NCBI RefSeq assembly: GCF_004341685.1 | Contig: NZ_SMAA01000008.1 | Coordinates: 1 to 64,000 of the forward strand | DNA length: 64,000 nucleotides | Direction of reading: 5' to 3' | Source: Pectinatus cerevisiiphilus | Lineage (GTDB): Bacteria; Bacillota; Negativicutes; Selenomonadales; Selenomonadaceae | Shown: in pieces, positions 9,132 to 19,774 of the stretch | Layout of the letters: each line of letters opens with the position of its first letter | How positions within the stretch are numbered: the stretch's first letter is position 1 | The notes under the pieces: model-generated | The model's database searches: none | What the model saw: only the letters and a program-made list of their open reading frames with translations | Told to the model about the DNA's origin: nothing | Program-made: the position numbers and the translations under genes

Positions 9132-10184
9132 ATGAAAAATTTTACTAATTTTAGAATAAAAGCTATCATTATTGGAATAATTTTAGCGGTAATATGTTGC
9201 AGCACATTATATTGGTATTTCGGTTATCACATAAAAACACCTGAATATGCATTAAAAATGATTAATGAATCAATTGATAAGCATGATGTAAATACATTTG
9301 ACAAATATGTAGATCGTAAGAAATTACTGGACGGATTGTCTGATGTAATTATAGCCAATATTACGCAGTCGGATCAACGCTCTACTGAAGATGCAGCATT
9401 TGCCCTGCAAGAATATTCAAAAATATTTAAAACGGCATTTACCAAAAATCTTGATGTCGCTTTGACCAGTTATTTGCAAAATGGTAAATGGGCGGACGAC
9501 GGACAGGCGTCAACTGATGATGAAACGACAAATTATATGAGTTTACTTGAAAATGCCGGATTGAATGAAATATCCTTTGTCGATTATAAAGTCGTATCGG
9601 TGGATAAAGCTGCCCAAACGGCGACTGTAGATGTTGATGTCATGCAAAATGAGATAGACAAACCATTCACCTTTGAAGTGCTCTTGGCGCAGCAGGATGA
9701 TGGACATTGGATGGTAGAAAAAATAAATAATTTTTCGGATTTTTTAACGATGGTTAACGGGGAACGGAAAAAATACCTGTTGTCTTATGTACAAAAAACA
9801 GATGCATTGATGACTGAACACAAAAAGACTTTTAATAACATTGACGGACAATTGCAGCAGATAATAACTTCAAGCAACATTGGCAGTGATTCTGTGCGAA
9901 ATGACTTGAAAAAAATCATAAATGAAAATATGCTCCCGCATTGGCATATGCTCAAGGAAGCCTTGACGGCAATAAATCCACCTAAATCAGTGGAAACGTT
10001 GCAGACTCTTCGGCTTCAAATTTGTGATGCTTATATAGCTTATTACGAAAATTATGCAAAATGGCTTGATGATAAGGACATAAAAAGTCTGCGTGAAGCC
10101 AATGAAAATTTGAAAAAAGCTAAAACTTTAACGGCTAATGAAAGTAATCTTACTAATATTATCAAAAGGGATTTAGCTAAATGA
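9132..10184 (+). CDS. membrane-anchored protein of unknown function (DUF2939-like)
   Basis: A 350-residue protein with one N-terminal membrane segment (about residues 10-32) followed by TPEYALKMINESIDKHDVNTFDKYVD, which resembles the start of DUF2939/DUF4878-like extracytoplasmic domains. The remainder is polar, mixed alpha/beta, then mostly helical after residue 215. A GTG at 9111 is in frame but overlaps the ribosome-binding site GCAGGAGGTG (9116-9125), so the ATG at 9132 is the start. The ordered Cys-free exterior suggests a surface-exposed or periplasmic role. The protein at 40277 has a similar plan (signal anchor, then a domain with DASE-like repeats), so they may be distant relatives. 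I do not recognise its function. Confidence 0.7.
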   Translation: MKNFTNFRIKAIIIGIILAVICCSTLYWYFGYHIKTPEYALKMINESIDKHDVNTFDKYVDRKKLLDGLSDVIIANITQSDQRSTEDAAFALQEYSKIFKTAFTKNLDVALTSYLQNGKWADDGQASTDDETTNYMSLLENAGLNEISFVDYKVVSVDKAAQTATVDVDVMQNEIDKPFTFEVLLAQQDDGHWMVEKINNFSDFLTMVNGERKKYLLSYVQKTDALMTEHKKTFNNIDGQLQQIITSSNIGSDSVRNDLKKIINENMLPHWHMLKEALTAINPPKSVETLQTLRLQICDAYIAYYENYAKWLDDKDIKSLREANENLKKAKTLTANESNLTNIIKRDLAK

Positions 10185-10227
10185 TAAATTGAAGTATGCA
10201 GCTTTTAACTGGGAATAAGAATATGAG

Positions 10228-10253
10228 AGCCTGCCATGAAAGGCAGGTTCTTT
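10228..10253 (+). terminator. weak terminator-like hairpin
   Basis: An 8-bp stem (AGCCTGCC at 10228-10235 with GGCAGGTT at 10242-10249) and a 6-nt loop, followed by CTTTG rather than a clean T-run. It lies 44 bases after the DUF2939-like gene and may end its transcript. Confidence 0.45.
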
Positions 10254-10326
10254 GCGTACAAACAGAAATAACACTATTGAGCGATTAGATATTATCACGT
10301 ATAATAATAATATGAGGTGTAATGCG

Positions 10327-10740
10327 ATGAGAAAGATAAAAAATGAAGAGGTTTTGTTGTATAATTTTGTTGAAGAGCAGGAGCGACAGGAGGTACAACA
10401 ATTTTTTACGGCACTGCATATAAACCCAATTGTAGTGAAACAGGAAGATTATTGCCAGAAGGTTGGTTATTTGCTAGGACTCACAGGTTTCTCCGTAGTG
10501 GAAAAAAATAATGAGGGCGATTTTGATTTTAGCCATAAGGTAATGGTTTTCCACAATATAAAAAATAAACGGCTTGATGATGTATTGGCAAAATTACATA
10601 ATGCTAGTATAGCTACTCCGTATAAAGCAGTAGTTACACCGCTAAATAGATTTTGGTCGCTAAAGAGGCTCTGCCTTACCATGTACAAGGAACATGGGGC
10701 AGTTATTGAACAGAAAAAGAAGCAGGAAAAAAATGTATAA
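10327..10740 (+). CDS. DUF3783-like small protein of unknown function
   Basis: A 137-residue cytoplasmic protein. The region EEVLLYNF at the start and VMVFHNIKNKRLDDVLAKLH near residue 75, followed by a positively charged tail, resemble DUF3783 proteins of Firmicutes, whose function is unknown. The hallmark is a core that reads like a small alpha/beta fold ending in ATPYKAVVTPLNRFWSL. The ATG at 10327 is preceded by AGGTG at 10315-10319; an in-frame upstream start 75 bases earlier lacks a ribosome-binding site. Its stop codon overlaps the start of the next gene, so the two are probably translationally coupled. Confidence 0.7.
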   Translation: MRKIKNEEVLLYNFVEEQERQEVQQFFTALHINPIVVKQEDYCQKVGYLLGLTGFSVVEKNNEGDFDFSHKVMVFHNIKNKRLDDVLAKLHNASIATPYKAVVTPLNRFWSLKRLCLTMYKEHGAVIEQKKKQEKNV

Positions 10741-11416
10741 TAACCGTGATAATGAATTGGATAAAACCCGTAAAATGGATCCTGTTACCCCCAATGATTT
10801 TGTCGGCAGTGATCGTTCTGATATCGAAATAAAAGATGTTAAGCCAAAAGAAAAGACAACGCATGGAGTTATGCGGTTCTTTCAAAAAAAGCAGACAAAA
10901 ATATGCTTATTGGTGATTGTTTTTATTCTTGCATTAGCGGGTGGATTCTCTTTATCATCTTATTATAATGACAAAGAACAGCTCGCAGAGAATGAAAGTA
11001 TCCACCAACAGCAAGAATTAAAAAGACAGCAGGCTGATTTGGAGCAGCAAAAAAAAGACTTAGAAACACAGCGTAAGCAGCTTGAACAGGAAAAAGAAGC
11101 ATTAAATGCCAGCAAGAACGCTCCTGACCAGTCTGCCTCATCATGGTTGGGCAGTGTGCTTGATTCTGTGACGGGAGAAAAAGGGCAAAAGGCAGAACAA
11201 GGACAGGGTAACAATAGTAGCGATAATAATGTGCAAATTGATAAAAAAATAGCGCAGGCGCAGGAAAAGATTGATGAAATCAATAATAATCTGGGAAAGT
11301 TTGAAAGTATGAAGCAGGGGGTTTCCCATCTGCAAGGAAAACTAGAGGAAACATACCAGAATAATCAGGAACTGTTTGATACCATAAAATTTAATTTGCA
11401 AAAAATTTTGCAGTAG
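10733..11416 (+). CDS. single-pass membrane protein with coiled-coil domain, unknown function
   Basis: A 227-residue protein with a polar cytoplasmic head (residues 1-55, KEKTTHGVMRFF before the membrane) and one hydrophobic helix (about 60-80, ICLLVIVFILALAGGF). A long Gln/Glu/Lys-rich coiled coil follows (about 88-135), then a low-complexity linker and a second helical stretch. The ATG lies 8 bases upstream of the preceding gene's stop and is preceded by AGGAA, so the pair looks like one operon. The layout suggests a type II membrane protein with an extracytoplasmic coiled coil. I recognise no family. Confidence 0.65.
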   Translation: MYNNRDNELDKTRKMDPVTPNDFVGSDRSDIEIKDVKPKEKTTHGVMRFFQKKQTKICLLVIVFILALAGGFSLSSYYNDKEQLAENESIHQQQELKRQQADLEQQKKDLETQRKQLEQEKEALNASKNAPDQSASSWLGSVLDSVTGEKGQKAEQGQGNNSSDNNVQIDKKIAQAQEKIDEINNNLGKFESMKQGVSHLQGKLEETYQNNQELFDTIKFNLQKILQ

Positions 11417-11625
11417 GTTTTGAAAGTTTGATTCTGTGCTAAGTTTTATTTTAAACGGAAAATACCACTTGGTTATTACAACTTCATTCGTAACTAAATT
11501 TTAGATTAAATGAGATATTTATTTTTCCGTTTGCATAAATCGGAAAATTAAATTATAATAGCTAATGGGAAGCATTTTATCTTGGAGATACTTAAGTTTA
11601 CTTTAGTTTTTTAGAAGGGACGGTA

Positions 11626-12493
11626 ATGTTGGAAAATCAGAAACTATCTCATAAACGTCGATATATACATTGCATACGCAAATACGTGCAGTTATTTATA
11701 GGCACGATAATCACGGCGGCAGGTTTGGAACTGTTTTTGGTTCCTAATAATATTATTGACGGAGGTGTTGTTGGTATTTCCATAATGGGAAGTTATCTCT
11801 CCGGACTGCCTTTAGGTGTTTTCCTAACAGTTTTGAATATACCTTTTCTGTGCTTAGGATATCGTCATATTGGCAAATCTTTTGTCATTGCCAGTATTTT
11901 TTCCATCGTTTGTCTTTCAGGATGGACTAGTGTGTTTTTACCAATAAAAGAAGTTACTGAAACTCCTTTTTTGGCTGCTGTCTTTGGCGGGTATAGTAAC
12001 AGGGCTTGGCGTCGGCTTTATAATCAGGAATGGCGGCTCCCTTGACGGTACAGAAATGGTAGCGATTATCTTAGACAAAAAAAGTGTGTTTTCTGTCGGC
12101 GAAATAGTAATGTTTATTAACTTATTTATTTTGAGCAGCGCAGGGCTTGTTTTTGGCTGGGATAATGCTATGTATTCATTGATTGCTTATTTTATTATTG
12201 CGAAAACGATTGATGTGGTTATTCAAGGCTTGGATGAATCGTACGCGGTAATGGTTGTTACCTCCAGTTACGAAAAAGTCGCCAATAAACTGATGAATGA
12301 ACTGGGCAGAGGTGTTACTTTGCTGCACGGGGAAGGCGGTTATTCGGGAGAAACACGCAAGATATTATACTGCGTGGTGACACGGCTGGAAATAGACAAG
12401 CTTAAGACCACTGTTTTAAAGATTGATGAAATGGCCTTTGTAACTATTTATAAGGTTAACGATATAATAGGAGGCCGCTTAAAGAGACGATAG
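11626..12493 (+). pseudogene. YitT-family membrane protein gene with a single-base frameshift
   Basis: Two overlapping reading frames together make one YitT family protein of about 289 residues, the normal length. The first frame (from ATG 11626) supplies the membrane half and is in register up to AAVFGG. Past GGCGGG (11986-11991) an extra T at about 11992 throws it out, and it ends at 12045. The second frame picks up IVTGLGVGFIIRNGGSLDGTE and continues through the C-terminal cytoplasmic domain (DUF2179-like, GVTLLHGEGGYSG) to 12493. Removing one T restores the family sequence exactly. The downstream half has a possible TTG at 11984 but no ribosome-binding site. The cause may be a real mutation or a sequencing error. 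The function of YitT proteins is poorly defined. Confidence 0.85.
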
Positions 12494-12828
12494 GCAGGGA
12501 GCTTTTTCAGATATTCTGTACAGGCTCATACATATTTATTGTAAGTGGCTAGTTAGTTTTATATGAACACTTTCCGGCTGTGCTCGGGTTCTCATATATG
12601 GCATAAGAGCAGGGCACATTTATAAAAGCAGGGGTGAAATTCTTTCTCTTTTATAAATGCGCGACTGCTTAGAGAAATAAAGGTTAAGAAAATTTCAACA
12701 ATTATGCTTACTATAAATATTGTATATGCTTATATAATTTAATACAATGTTGTTAAATCTTTGGGAAGGAGGTAAGGAGAAGACCGTCACGCAGAAAAAT
12801 TTTATATTTATTTTAGGAGGATTCATAA
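12494..12828 (+). promoter_or_regulatory. glpF upstream region: long inverted repeat and promoter
   Basis: This 335-base gap has no gene. A perfect 12-bp inverted repeat (CATTTATAAAAG at 12617-12628 with CTTTTATAAATG at 12648-12659) stands out and could be a terminator-like hairpin or operator. A promoter candidate follows: TTGTAT at 12720-12725, a 17-base spacer and TACAAT at 12743-12748. A purine-rich GGGAAGGAGGTAAGGAG lies at 12763-12779, 50 bases before the true glpF ribosome-binding site (AGGAGGA at 12815-12821). It has the look of a Shine-Dalgarno sequence but serves no visible ORF. Confidence 0.55.
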
Positions 12829-13554
12829 ATGGATAATTTGTTTGGCGAATTTTTAGGAACGGCAATACTGGTCATTTTCGGGTGCGGTGTTGTGGCAGAT
12901 GTTTGCTTGAAAGGTTCTAAAGGAGAAAACAGCGGCTGGATAGTAATAACGGCAGGATGGGGATTTGCTGTTATGCTGGGTGTATTTACTGCTACTTCAT
13001 TAGGAGCTCCGCAAGGGGATCTGAATCCTGCGGTGACTTTAGCGAAGGCCATGAACGGTGTATATACACCAACCCAGGCAGTAGCAACAATGGTGTCACA
13101 GCTTATAGGCGGTATTGTCGGTGCTATAGTTGTCTATCTTGCTTATCTGCCACATTGGGAAGCTACTGAAGACAAAGCTAGCAAATTGGGTGTATTCTCA
13201 ACCATCCCAGCAATAAGAAGTTATGCAAGTAATTTTTTATGCGAAGCAATTGGTACCTTCCTTCTTGTTTTAATGATTTTTGCAATGTTCCATGCTAATA
13301 ACGGTAAATTCCCTGCTGGTGTAGGACCTTATCTTGTCGGTGTATTGATCTGGGCTTTAGGTTTGAGCATTGGTGGGCCTACCGGATATGCTATTAGCCC
13401 TGCCCGTGACCTTGGCCCTCGTATTGCACATGCTATATTGCCGATAGCAGGCAAAGGTACTTCTGACTGGGCATATAGCTGGGTACCTGTAGTAGGACCT
13501 ATGGTTGGCGGTGCTGTGGCTTATATATTTGCTAAGCTTGTCGGGATAATCTGA
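12829..13554 (+). CDS. glpF: glycerol uptake facilitator (aquaglyceroporin)
   Basis: A 241-residue major intrinsic protein with six membrane helices that lets glycerol diffuse into the cell. The first pore loop carries NPA at residues 66-68 (in LNPAVT). The second reads SPARD (190-194) where classical GlpF has NPARD, so the second Asn of the pore is replaced by Ser. The flanking Asp and the GPR after it keep the glycerol-type selectivity sequence. I believe some other Firmicute facilitators share this substitution. TAGGAGGA precedes the start. It is followed after 68 bases by glpK, the usual pairing, so transport and phosphorylation are coupled. Confidence 0.93.
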   Translation: MDNLFGEFLGTAILVIFGCGVVADVCLKGSKGENSGWIVITAGWGFAVMLGVFTATSLGAPQGDLNPAVTLAKAMNGVYTPTQAVATMVSQLIGGIVGAIVVYLAYLPHWEATEDKASKLGVFSTIPAIRSYASNFLCEAIGTFLLVLMIFAMFHANNGKFPAGVGPYLVGVLIWALGLSIGGPTGYAISPARDLGPRIAHAILPIAGKGTSDWAYSWVPVVGPMVGGAVAYIFAKLVGII

Positions 13555-13586
13555 TAAGATTTTTGCAAAAAGATAATATTATATAA

Positions 13587-15116
<1,530 letters not shown>

Positions 15117-15140
15117 TTAGTAAGCAATATATGTAATTTT

Positions 15141-15195
15141 AGATAATAACAGAGGTCGCAGATGTCTTTTGAATCTGCGGCCTCTATTATTATCT
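15141..15195 (+). terminator. intrinsic terminator after glpK
   Basis: A very long stem, 15141-15163 pairing with 15173-15195 (core AGAGGTCGCAGAT/ATCTGCGGCCTCT), with an AT-rich outer stem and a short loop. It lies 24 bases after the glpK stop and separates glpFK from glpABC. Confidence 0.88.
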
Positions 15196-15260
15196 ATTTC
15201 ATACGAAAAATAGTAAACTTCATACGAAATAAATACTTTTATTAATGCATTCAAAAAATA

Positions 15261-15423
15261 TTGCTATAAACTGTCACATGCTTTATAATAATAATTAAGT
15301 AATCTTATTTGTCAGGCGTACATGGGCACTATTTGAAAATAGATAGAACAAATAACGAAGGTTTATATATACAAAGGGATTACATTTATATAAGTTATAT
15401 TTATGAAATGAAAGTGCCTGACA
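15261..15423 (+). promoter_or_regulatory. glpABC promoter and structured leader
   Basis: TTGCTA at 15261-15266, a 17-base spacer and TATAAT at 15284-15289 give a good sigma-70 promoter, leaving a 5' leader of about 245 nt. Just inside the transcript, TGTCAGGC (15310-15317) and GCACT (15326-15330) pair with AGTGCCTGACA (15413-15423). This closes an 80-nt domain over an 11-bp stem with an 8-nt bulge. The rest of the gap (15424-15540) is AT-rich with no ORF, ending in the ribosome-binding site GAGGGGG. The closed domain may be a leader RNA or the target of an antiterminator such as GlpP, which acts on glp leaders in Bacillus. Confidence 0.55.
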
Positions 15424-15540
15424 ATTAAGTATTAAATTTAAATCCTAATGTAAAAGAATATGTATTGTTAAAAGAAGATTATTGAGTTATAATCTGAAAT
15501 CTGACAATATATAAGTCTCGAGGGGGAAAAGGAAAGAGCT

Positions 15541-17148
15541 ATGTTAAAAACAACAGTAGTAGTTATCGGCGGTGGTGCTACCGGCGTCGGTATTCTGCGT
15601 GACTTGTCAATGCGCGGAGTAGATGCGATTCTGGTAGAACGTGATGACCTTGGTTATTGGACCAGCTCAAGATTTCACGGATTGCTTCATAGCGGCGGCC
15701 GTTATGCTGTAAAAGATAAAGAGGCTGCGAAAGAATGTATTCAAGAAAATACTATTTTGCGCAGGATTGGGCGGCATTGTGTGGAAGCTACCGAAAGTCT
15801 TTTCGTACGTGCACCTGAAGATAGTGAAGAATTTGAACAAGAATGGGTAAAATCCTGTGGCGAATGTGGTATTTCAGCAATCCCTATTTCTATGGATGAA
15901 GCTTTTAAATTAGAACCTAATTTAAGCCGTAAGTTATTATCAGCGTATCGCTGTCCAGGGGCTGCCATTGATGGGTTCCGTTTATTGTGGCAGACTGTCG
16001 CTTCAGCAAATAAATACGGCGGCAAGGCAATGACTTATAAAGAAGTTACTGCTATCGAAACAGAAAATGGTACCGTTGTTGGCGTAAAGATTCGTGATAA
16101 ATGGACAGGTGTGGAAGACAAAATTGCTTGTGATTTTGTTATTAGCGCAGCAGGTTCTTTTGCTGGAGAAGTTGCCCATATGGCAGGCCTTACTGTTAAT
16201 GTAAAACCAAGTAAGGGGACATTGATAGCTTTCAATCATCGTATTTGCAACCGTGTAGTACATAGACTGCATAAATCATCTGATGCAGATATTTTTGTGC
16301 CGCATGGTTCAATAACAATATTGGGCACTACTTCTATTGATAGTGCACCTGATGATACAAGCACTGAAACTGCAGAAGTTAAGGCAATGTTGGAAATCGG
16401 CAAGATAACATTTGAAGAAATTTATGATTATCGCATCTTACGTGTTTTCGCGGGAACACGTCCTTTATATAGTGCTGATCCGAATGCGAAAGGCCGCAGT
16501 GCATCACGTGGATTCGTCGCACTTGATCATGCACATGACGGAATTAAACACTTTATGAGCGTCTGCGGTGGTAAATTTACAACCTACCGTTTGATGGCTG
16601 AAAAGGTTTGTAATATAGTTTGTGAACAGCTTGGTGTCAATGAAAAATGCCATACTGCGGAAGAAAATCTGGTGGATGACCCATCCCCTGAATTGATGAA
16701 CAGAGCGAAGGCTGTGTTCCCAAGCTATGGGGCTGAACTGGCATCTTCACGTTTAGGCAATGAAAAACTGGAACGAGTTATCAAACATATTGAAACCGAT
16801 CCGGAAATGAAAGAACTTGTCTGTGAATGCGAAAACGTTACTTTGGCGGAAATCGATGAAATAGCGGCTGAACCAACAAGCCATACTGTAAGTGACGTAA
16901 GACGGCGCACGCGCTTGGGCATGGGAACATGCCAGGGAACTTTTTGCGCTTACCGCAGTGTTGGGGCAATAAACAAAGAAAATATGCCGTGGGCTAAGGA
17001 TTCAGTAGATTTGCTAAAAGACTTTTTAGAAACGCGTTGGAAGGGAATCCGTCCCGTATTGTGGGGCAACATGCTTCGGGATATTGAACTCACACGTGCA
17101 ATTTACGATGCAGCCTTAAACTTGAGCGGGGTGGAAGATATAAAATGA
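15541..17148 (+). CDS. glpA: anaerobic glycerol-3-phosphate dehydrogenase, catalytic FAD subunit A
   Basis: A 535-residue flavoprotein oxidising sn-glycerol 3-phosphate to dihydroxyacetone phosphate. The N-terminal dinucleotide fold (VVIGGGATGVGILRDLSMRG) binds FAD, and the DAO-type domain runs to about residue 350 (SVCGGKFTTYRLMAEK). The C-terminal region carries a BFD-like [2Fe-2S] domain (CECENVT near 415, CQGTFC near 463) that distinguishes GlpA from aerobic GlpD. Its stop overlaps the glpB start by four bases. With GlpB and GlpC it forms a membrane-associated complex that passes electrons to menaquinone, suiting anaerobic respiration or fumarate-linked fermentation. Leader and promoter are described separately. 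Confidence 0.96.
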   Translation: MLKTTVVVIGGGATGVGILRDLSMRGVDAILVERDDLGYWTSSRFHGLLHSGGRYAVKDKEAAKECIQENTILRRIGRHCVEATESLFVRAPEDSEEFEQEWVKSCGECGISAIPISMDEAFKLEPNLSRKLLSAYRCPGAAIDGFRLLWQTVASANKYGGKAMTYKEVTAIETENGTVVGVKIRDKWTGVEDKIACDFVISAAGSFAGEVAHMAGLTVNVKPSKGTLIAFNHRICNRVVHRLHKSSDADIFVPHGSITILGTTSIDSAPDDTSTETAEVKAMLEIGKITFEEIYDYRILRVFAGTRPLYSADPNAKGRSASRGFVALDHAHDGIKHFMSVCGGKFTTYRLMAEKVCNIVCEQLGVNEKCHTAEENLVDDPSPELMNRAKAVFPSYGAELASSRLGNEKLERVIKHIETDPEMKELVCECENVTLAEIDEIAAEPTSHTVSDVRRRTRLGMGTCQGTFCAYRSVGAINKENMPWAKDSVDLLKDFLETRWKGIRPVLWGNMLRDIELTRAIYDAALNLSGVEDIK

Positions 17149-18410
17149 AGAAATGTGATATTTTAATCATCGGCAATGGTGTCGCGGGTTTGTTTGCAGC
17201 CTGTGTTGCCGCTGACAGAGGGAAAAAAGTACAGATACTATCTTATGGTGCCGGTACATTGACAATAGGCGGGGGCATCATTGATGTCTTGGGATATGAT
17301 GACCAGGGAAAATTCGTTAGTGATCCCCTAAAGGGAATGGAAAGCATGTCTCCAGAACATCCGTATGCAAAGACCGGCCCTAAAATAGCAAAAGAAGCAA
17401 TTGACAGCTTTTTGAAAATAACAGAAGCAGAAGGTTATCCTTATTTAGGATCTGCTGATAAAAATATGTGGCTACCGACAGCTATGGGAAACTTTAAGCC
17501 GACTTGTTTGGTGCCACGTACTATGGATGCAAGTGCTTTGTTTAAAGCAAAAAATATCTTAGTAGTTGGTTTTGACACAATGAAGGATTTTTATGCTGAA
17601 ATGGCAACCAGAAATTTACGTGAACGTTTTGGTGCTGATAAAAGTGTTGAAGAATTTGTTGTCAAGCTTAATTTTGAATATGGGCGTGATTTACGTGATA
17701 TTTCTGCTATGGATGTGGCTAGATGGTTGGAAACAGATGAAGGCCACCAGGCTTTTGTCGCACAGGTTAAAAGCCATGTAAAAGCTGATACAGCAATTGT
17801 TTTACCGCCTGTTTTGGGATTGGAACCAAATTATGAAGTGCTTGATTCCCTGCAAAAAGAATTAGGGTGTCCGTTGGTGGAAATGTCATCTTTGCCACCG
17901 GCAGTGACAGGGACACGTTTGAACAAAATGCTCCATTCGTATGCAAAAAAACATGGTGTGCAGATAATTGAAAAGGCACGTGTTGTGGGTTCTGAAATCG
18001 TAGACGGGAAATGCCTTGCTGTCATAACAGAAGGTTTTGACCGCCAGAGAAAATTCTATGCAGATCAATTTATCCTTGCTACTGGCGGGGTTTATGGTGG
18101 TGGTATCACCACCCAGATCGGTACCATGACAGAACCTATTTTCAATATTTCTATAAAAGTTCCAGAAGTACAGACAGATTGGTCGTACAAGCAGTTATTT
18201 GCGGATAAAAAGCAAATTTTTGCCCAATATGGGGTCAAGGTTGACGAAAACCTGACACCGGTTGCGGCAGACGGCAGTAAGCCTGCTTCCAATGTAAAAG
18301 TTGCGGGCAGAAGTCTGGCAGGATATGATTTTTGTTATGAAAAGTCAGGCAATGGCGTGGCTTTAATTACAGCTTATAAGGCAGCTGCCGCATTTTGTGG
18401 GGAGGCATAA
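17145..18410 (+). CDS. glpB: anaerobic glycerol-3-phosphate dehydrogenase subunit B
   Basis: A 421-residue flavoprotein of the GlpB family. The N-terminus has a dinucleotide-binding fold (DILIIGNGVAGLFAACVAADRG), and the C-terminus has the family's ATGGVYGGGI segment. It shares the complex with GlpA, taking electrons from its FAD, and is thought to bind FMN. The ATG overlaps the glpA stop (ATGA), indicating translational coupling. The length is as expected and no key segment is missing. Six bases later glpC starts, with its ribosome-binding site inside the end of this gene. Confidence 0.94.
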   Translation: MKKCDILIIGNGVAGLFAACVAADRGKKVQILSYGAGTLTIGGGIIDVLGYDDQGKFVSDPLKGMESMSPEHPYAKTGPKIAKEAIDSFLKITEAEGYPYLGSADKNMWLPTAMGNFKPTCLVPRTMDASALFKAKNILVVGFDTMKDFYAEMATRNLRERFGADKSVEEFVVKLNFEYGRDLRDISAMDVARWLETDEGHQAFVAQVKSHVKADTAIVLPPVLGLEPNYEVLDSLQKELGCPLVEMSSLPPAVTGTRLNKMLHSYAKKHGVQIIEKARVVGSEIVDGKCLAVITEGFDRQRKFYADQFILATGGVYGGGITTQIGTMTEPIFNISIKVPEVQTDWSYKQLFADKKQIFAQYGVKVDENLTPVAADGSKPASNVKVAGRSLAGYDFCYEKSGNGVALITAYKAAAAFCGEA

Positions 18411-18416
18411 AAAAGA

Positions 18417-19631
18417 ATGGCAATAAATAAGCAACATGCGATAGATCCTGATAAATGTACCGCTTGTACTATATGTGTCACTGCATGTCCAGTTACTGCA
18501 GCGACAAGAAAATTTCGTGGACCGAAAATGACTGGCCCAGCACTTACTCGTTTAAGAAAATTGGTTTCTGATGATGACCCGATGCTGGATTATTGTTCTA
18601 ATTGTAAGACGTGTGATTTGGTTTGCCCATCAGGGGTGCCTATTTCTACACTGAATATGATAGCCAAAAATGAATATTATAAAACGCATCCGCGAAAATC
18701 AAAAGCTGATGATATGCTTGCACATAGTGAAAAGATGGGAAAACTCATAACGTCATTACCGCTTGGTTCGACTTTTGCCAATATGGGAATGTCAATTGGT
18801 AAAGCTTTTAATGTTATGGGTGCTATGGGGATTGCGCAAAGCGCAAAGATGCCGGCTTATGCCAGCGAATCATTCATTAGCAAGTTTAAGAAAATAAAGC
18901 AGAATCCATATCTGCGTAAAGTAGTCTTTTTCTCAGGCTGCTATATTAATTACAATCAACCTGAAGTTGGTGTAGACCTCGTTAAGGTATATCAGAAAAA
19001 CAAAATAGAAGTTGCTATTGATGAAAATTTTGTTTGCTGTGGTTCACCAATGGTGGCCGGTGGATATATTGATGACGCACGGGTTAATGCAGCGAAGAAT
19101 GCAGCATTGCTGAAGAGCTGGGTAGACAGGGGTTATGATATAGTTACCGCATGTACAAGCTGTGGGCTTATGCTCAAACAGGAATATCAGGAACTGTTTG
19201 ATTTTGCAGGAATGGCAGAATATGCGGCACATATGTATGATTCCATAGAATATCTGGCAAAATTAAATGATGCTGGTGAATTTGATACAAATTTTGTAAA
19301 TGATAATACGAAATATATTTATCATGCACCGTGCCATTTGAAGGTACAGGCTATTGGCCGGCCTTCCATGGAACTATTGCCTTTGATTCCGGGAATTGAT
19401 ATTGAAGAAGCAGATGCAGGTTGCTGCGGTATTTCGGGCAGTTATGGTTTTAAGGCAGACAAGCACGAAATAGCGATGAAAGTCGGCTCTAAGTTATTCA
19501 ATAGAATAAAGAATTCCCATGCGGAATTAGGGGTTTGTGAATGTGGTACCTGCCGCCTGCAGATGGAAAACGGCAGCGGTGTAAAGGCAATCCATCCACT
19601 TACCGTTTTGCGTAAAGCATACGGATTATAA
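18417..19631 (+). CDS. glpC: anaerobic glycerol-3-phosphate dehydrogenase, iron-sulfur subunit C
   Basis: A 404-residue protein with two [4Fe-4S] ferredoxin motifs near the start (CTACTICVTACP and CSNCKTCDLVCP, residues about 14-70). Two CCG (heterodisulfide reductase-like) domains follow, VCCGSPM near 205 and GCCGISG near 340, which bind further clusters or haem. It anchors GlpAB to the membrane and hands electrons to the quinone. GGAGG at 18401-18405 gives a 12-base spacing to the ATG. A terminator follows directly. All signature cysteines are present. Confidence 0.96.
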   Translation: MAINKQHAIDPDKCTACTICVTACPVTAATRKFRGPKMTGPALTRLRKLVSDDDPMLDYCSNCKTCDLVCPSGVPISTLNMIAKNEYYKTHPRKSKADDMLAHSEKMGKLITSLPLGSTFANMGMSIGKAFNVMGAMGIAQSAKMPAYASESFISKFKKIKQNPYLRKVVFFSGCYINYNQPEVGVDLVKVYQKNKIEVAIDENFVCCGSPMVAGGYIDDARVNAAKNAALLKSWVDRGYDIVTACTSCGLMLKQEYQELFDFAGMAEYAAHMYDSIEYLAKLNDAGEFDTNFVNDNTKYIYHAPCHLKVQAIGRPSMELLPLIPGIDIEEADAGCCGISGSYGFKADKHEIAMKVGSKLFNRIKNSHAELGVCECGTCRLQMENGSGVKAIHPLTVLRKAYGL

Positions 19632-19650
19632 GTAAATGGGATTTTGTGAT

Positions 19651-19685
19651 AAAACGGCATTTTGATCTTAAATGCCGTTTTTCTT
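19651..19685 (+). terminator. intrinsic terminator after glpC
   Basis: A perfect 12-bp stem (AAAACGGCATTT at 19651-19662 with AAATGCCGTTTT at 19670-19681), a 7-nt loop and a T-run. Confidence 0.9.
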
Positions 19686-19774
19686 TTATAGTTATATAGT
19701 ATGATTTTGATAGAAGTTTGACAGGCTTTATAGTATAATTATCATAAGTTATAAATAATAAAGGAGAAAATTAT

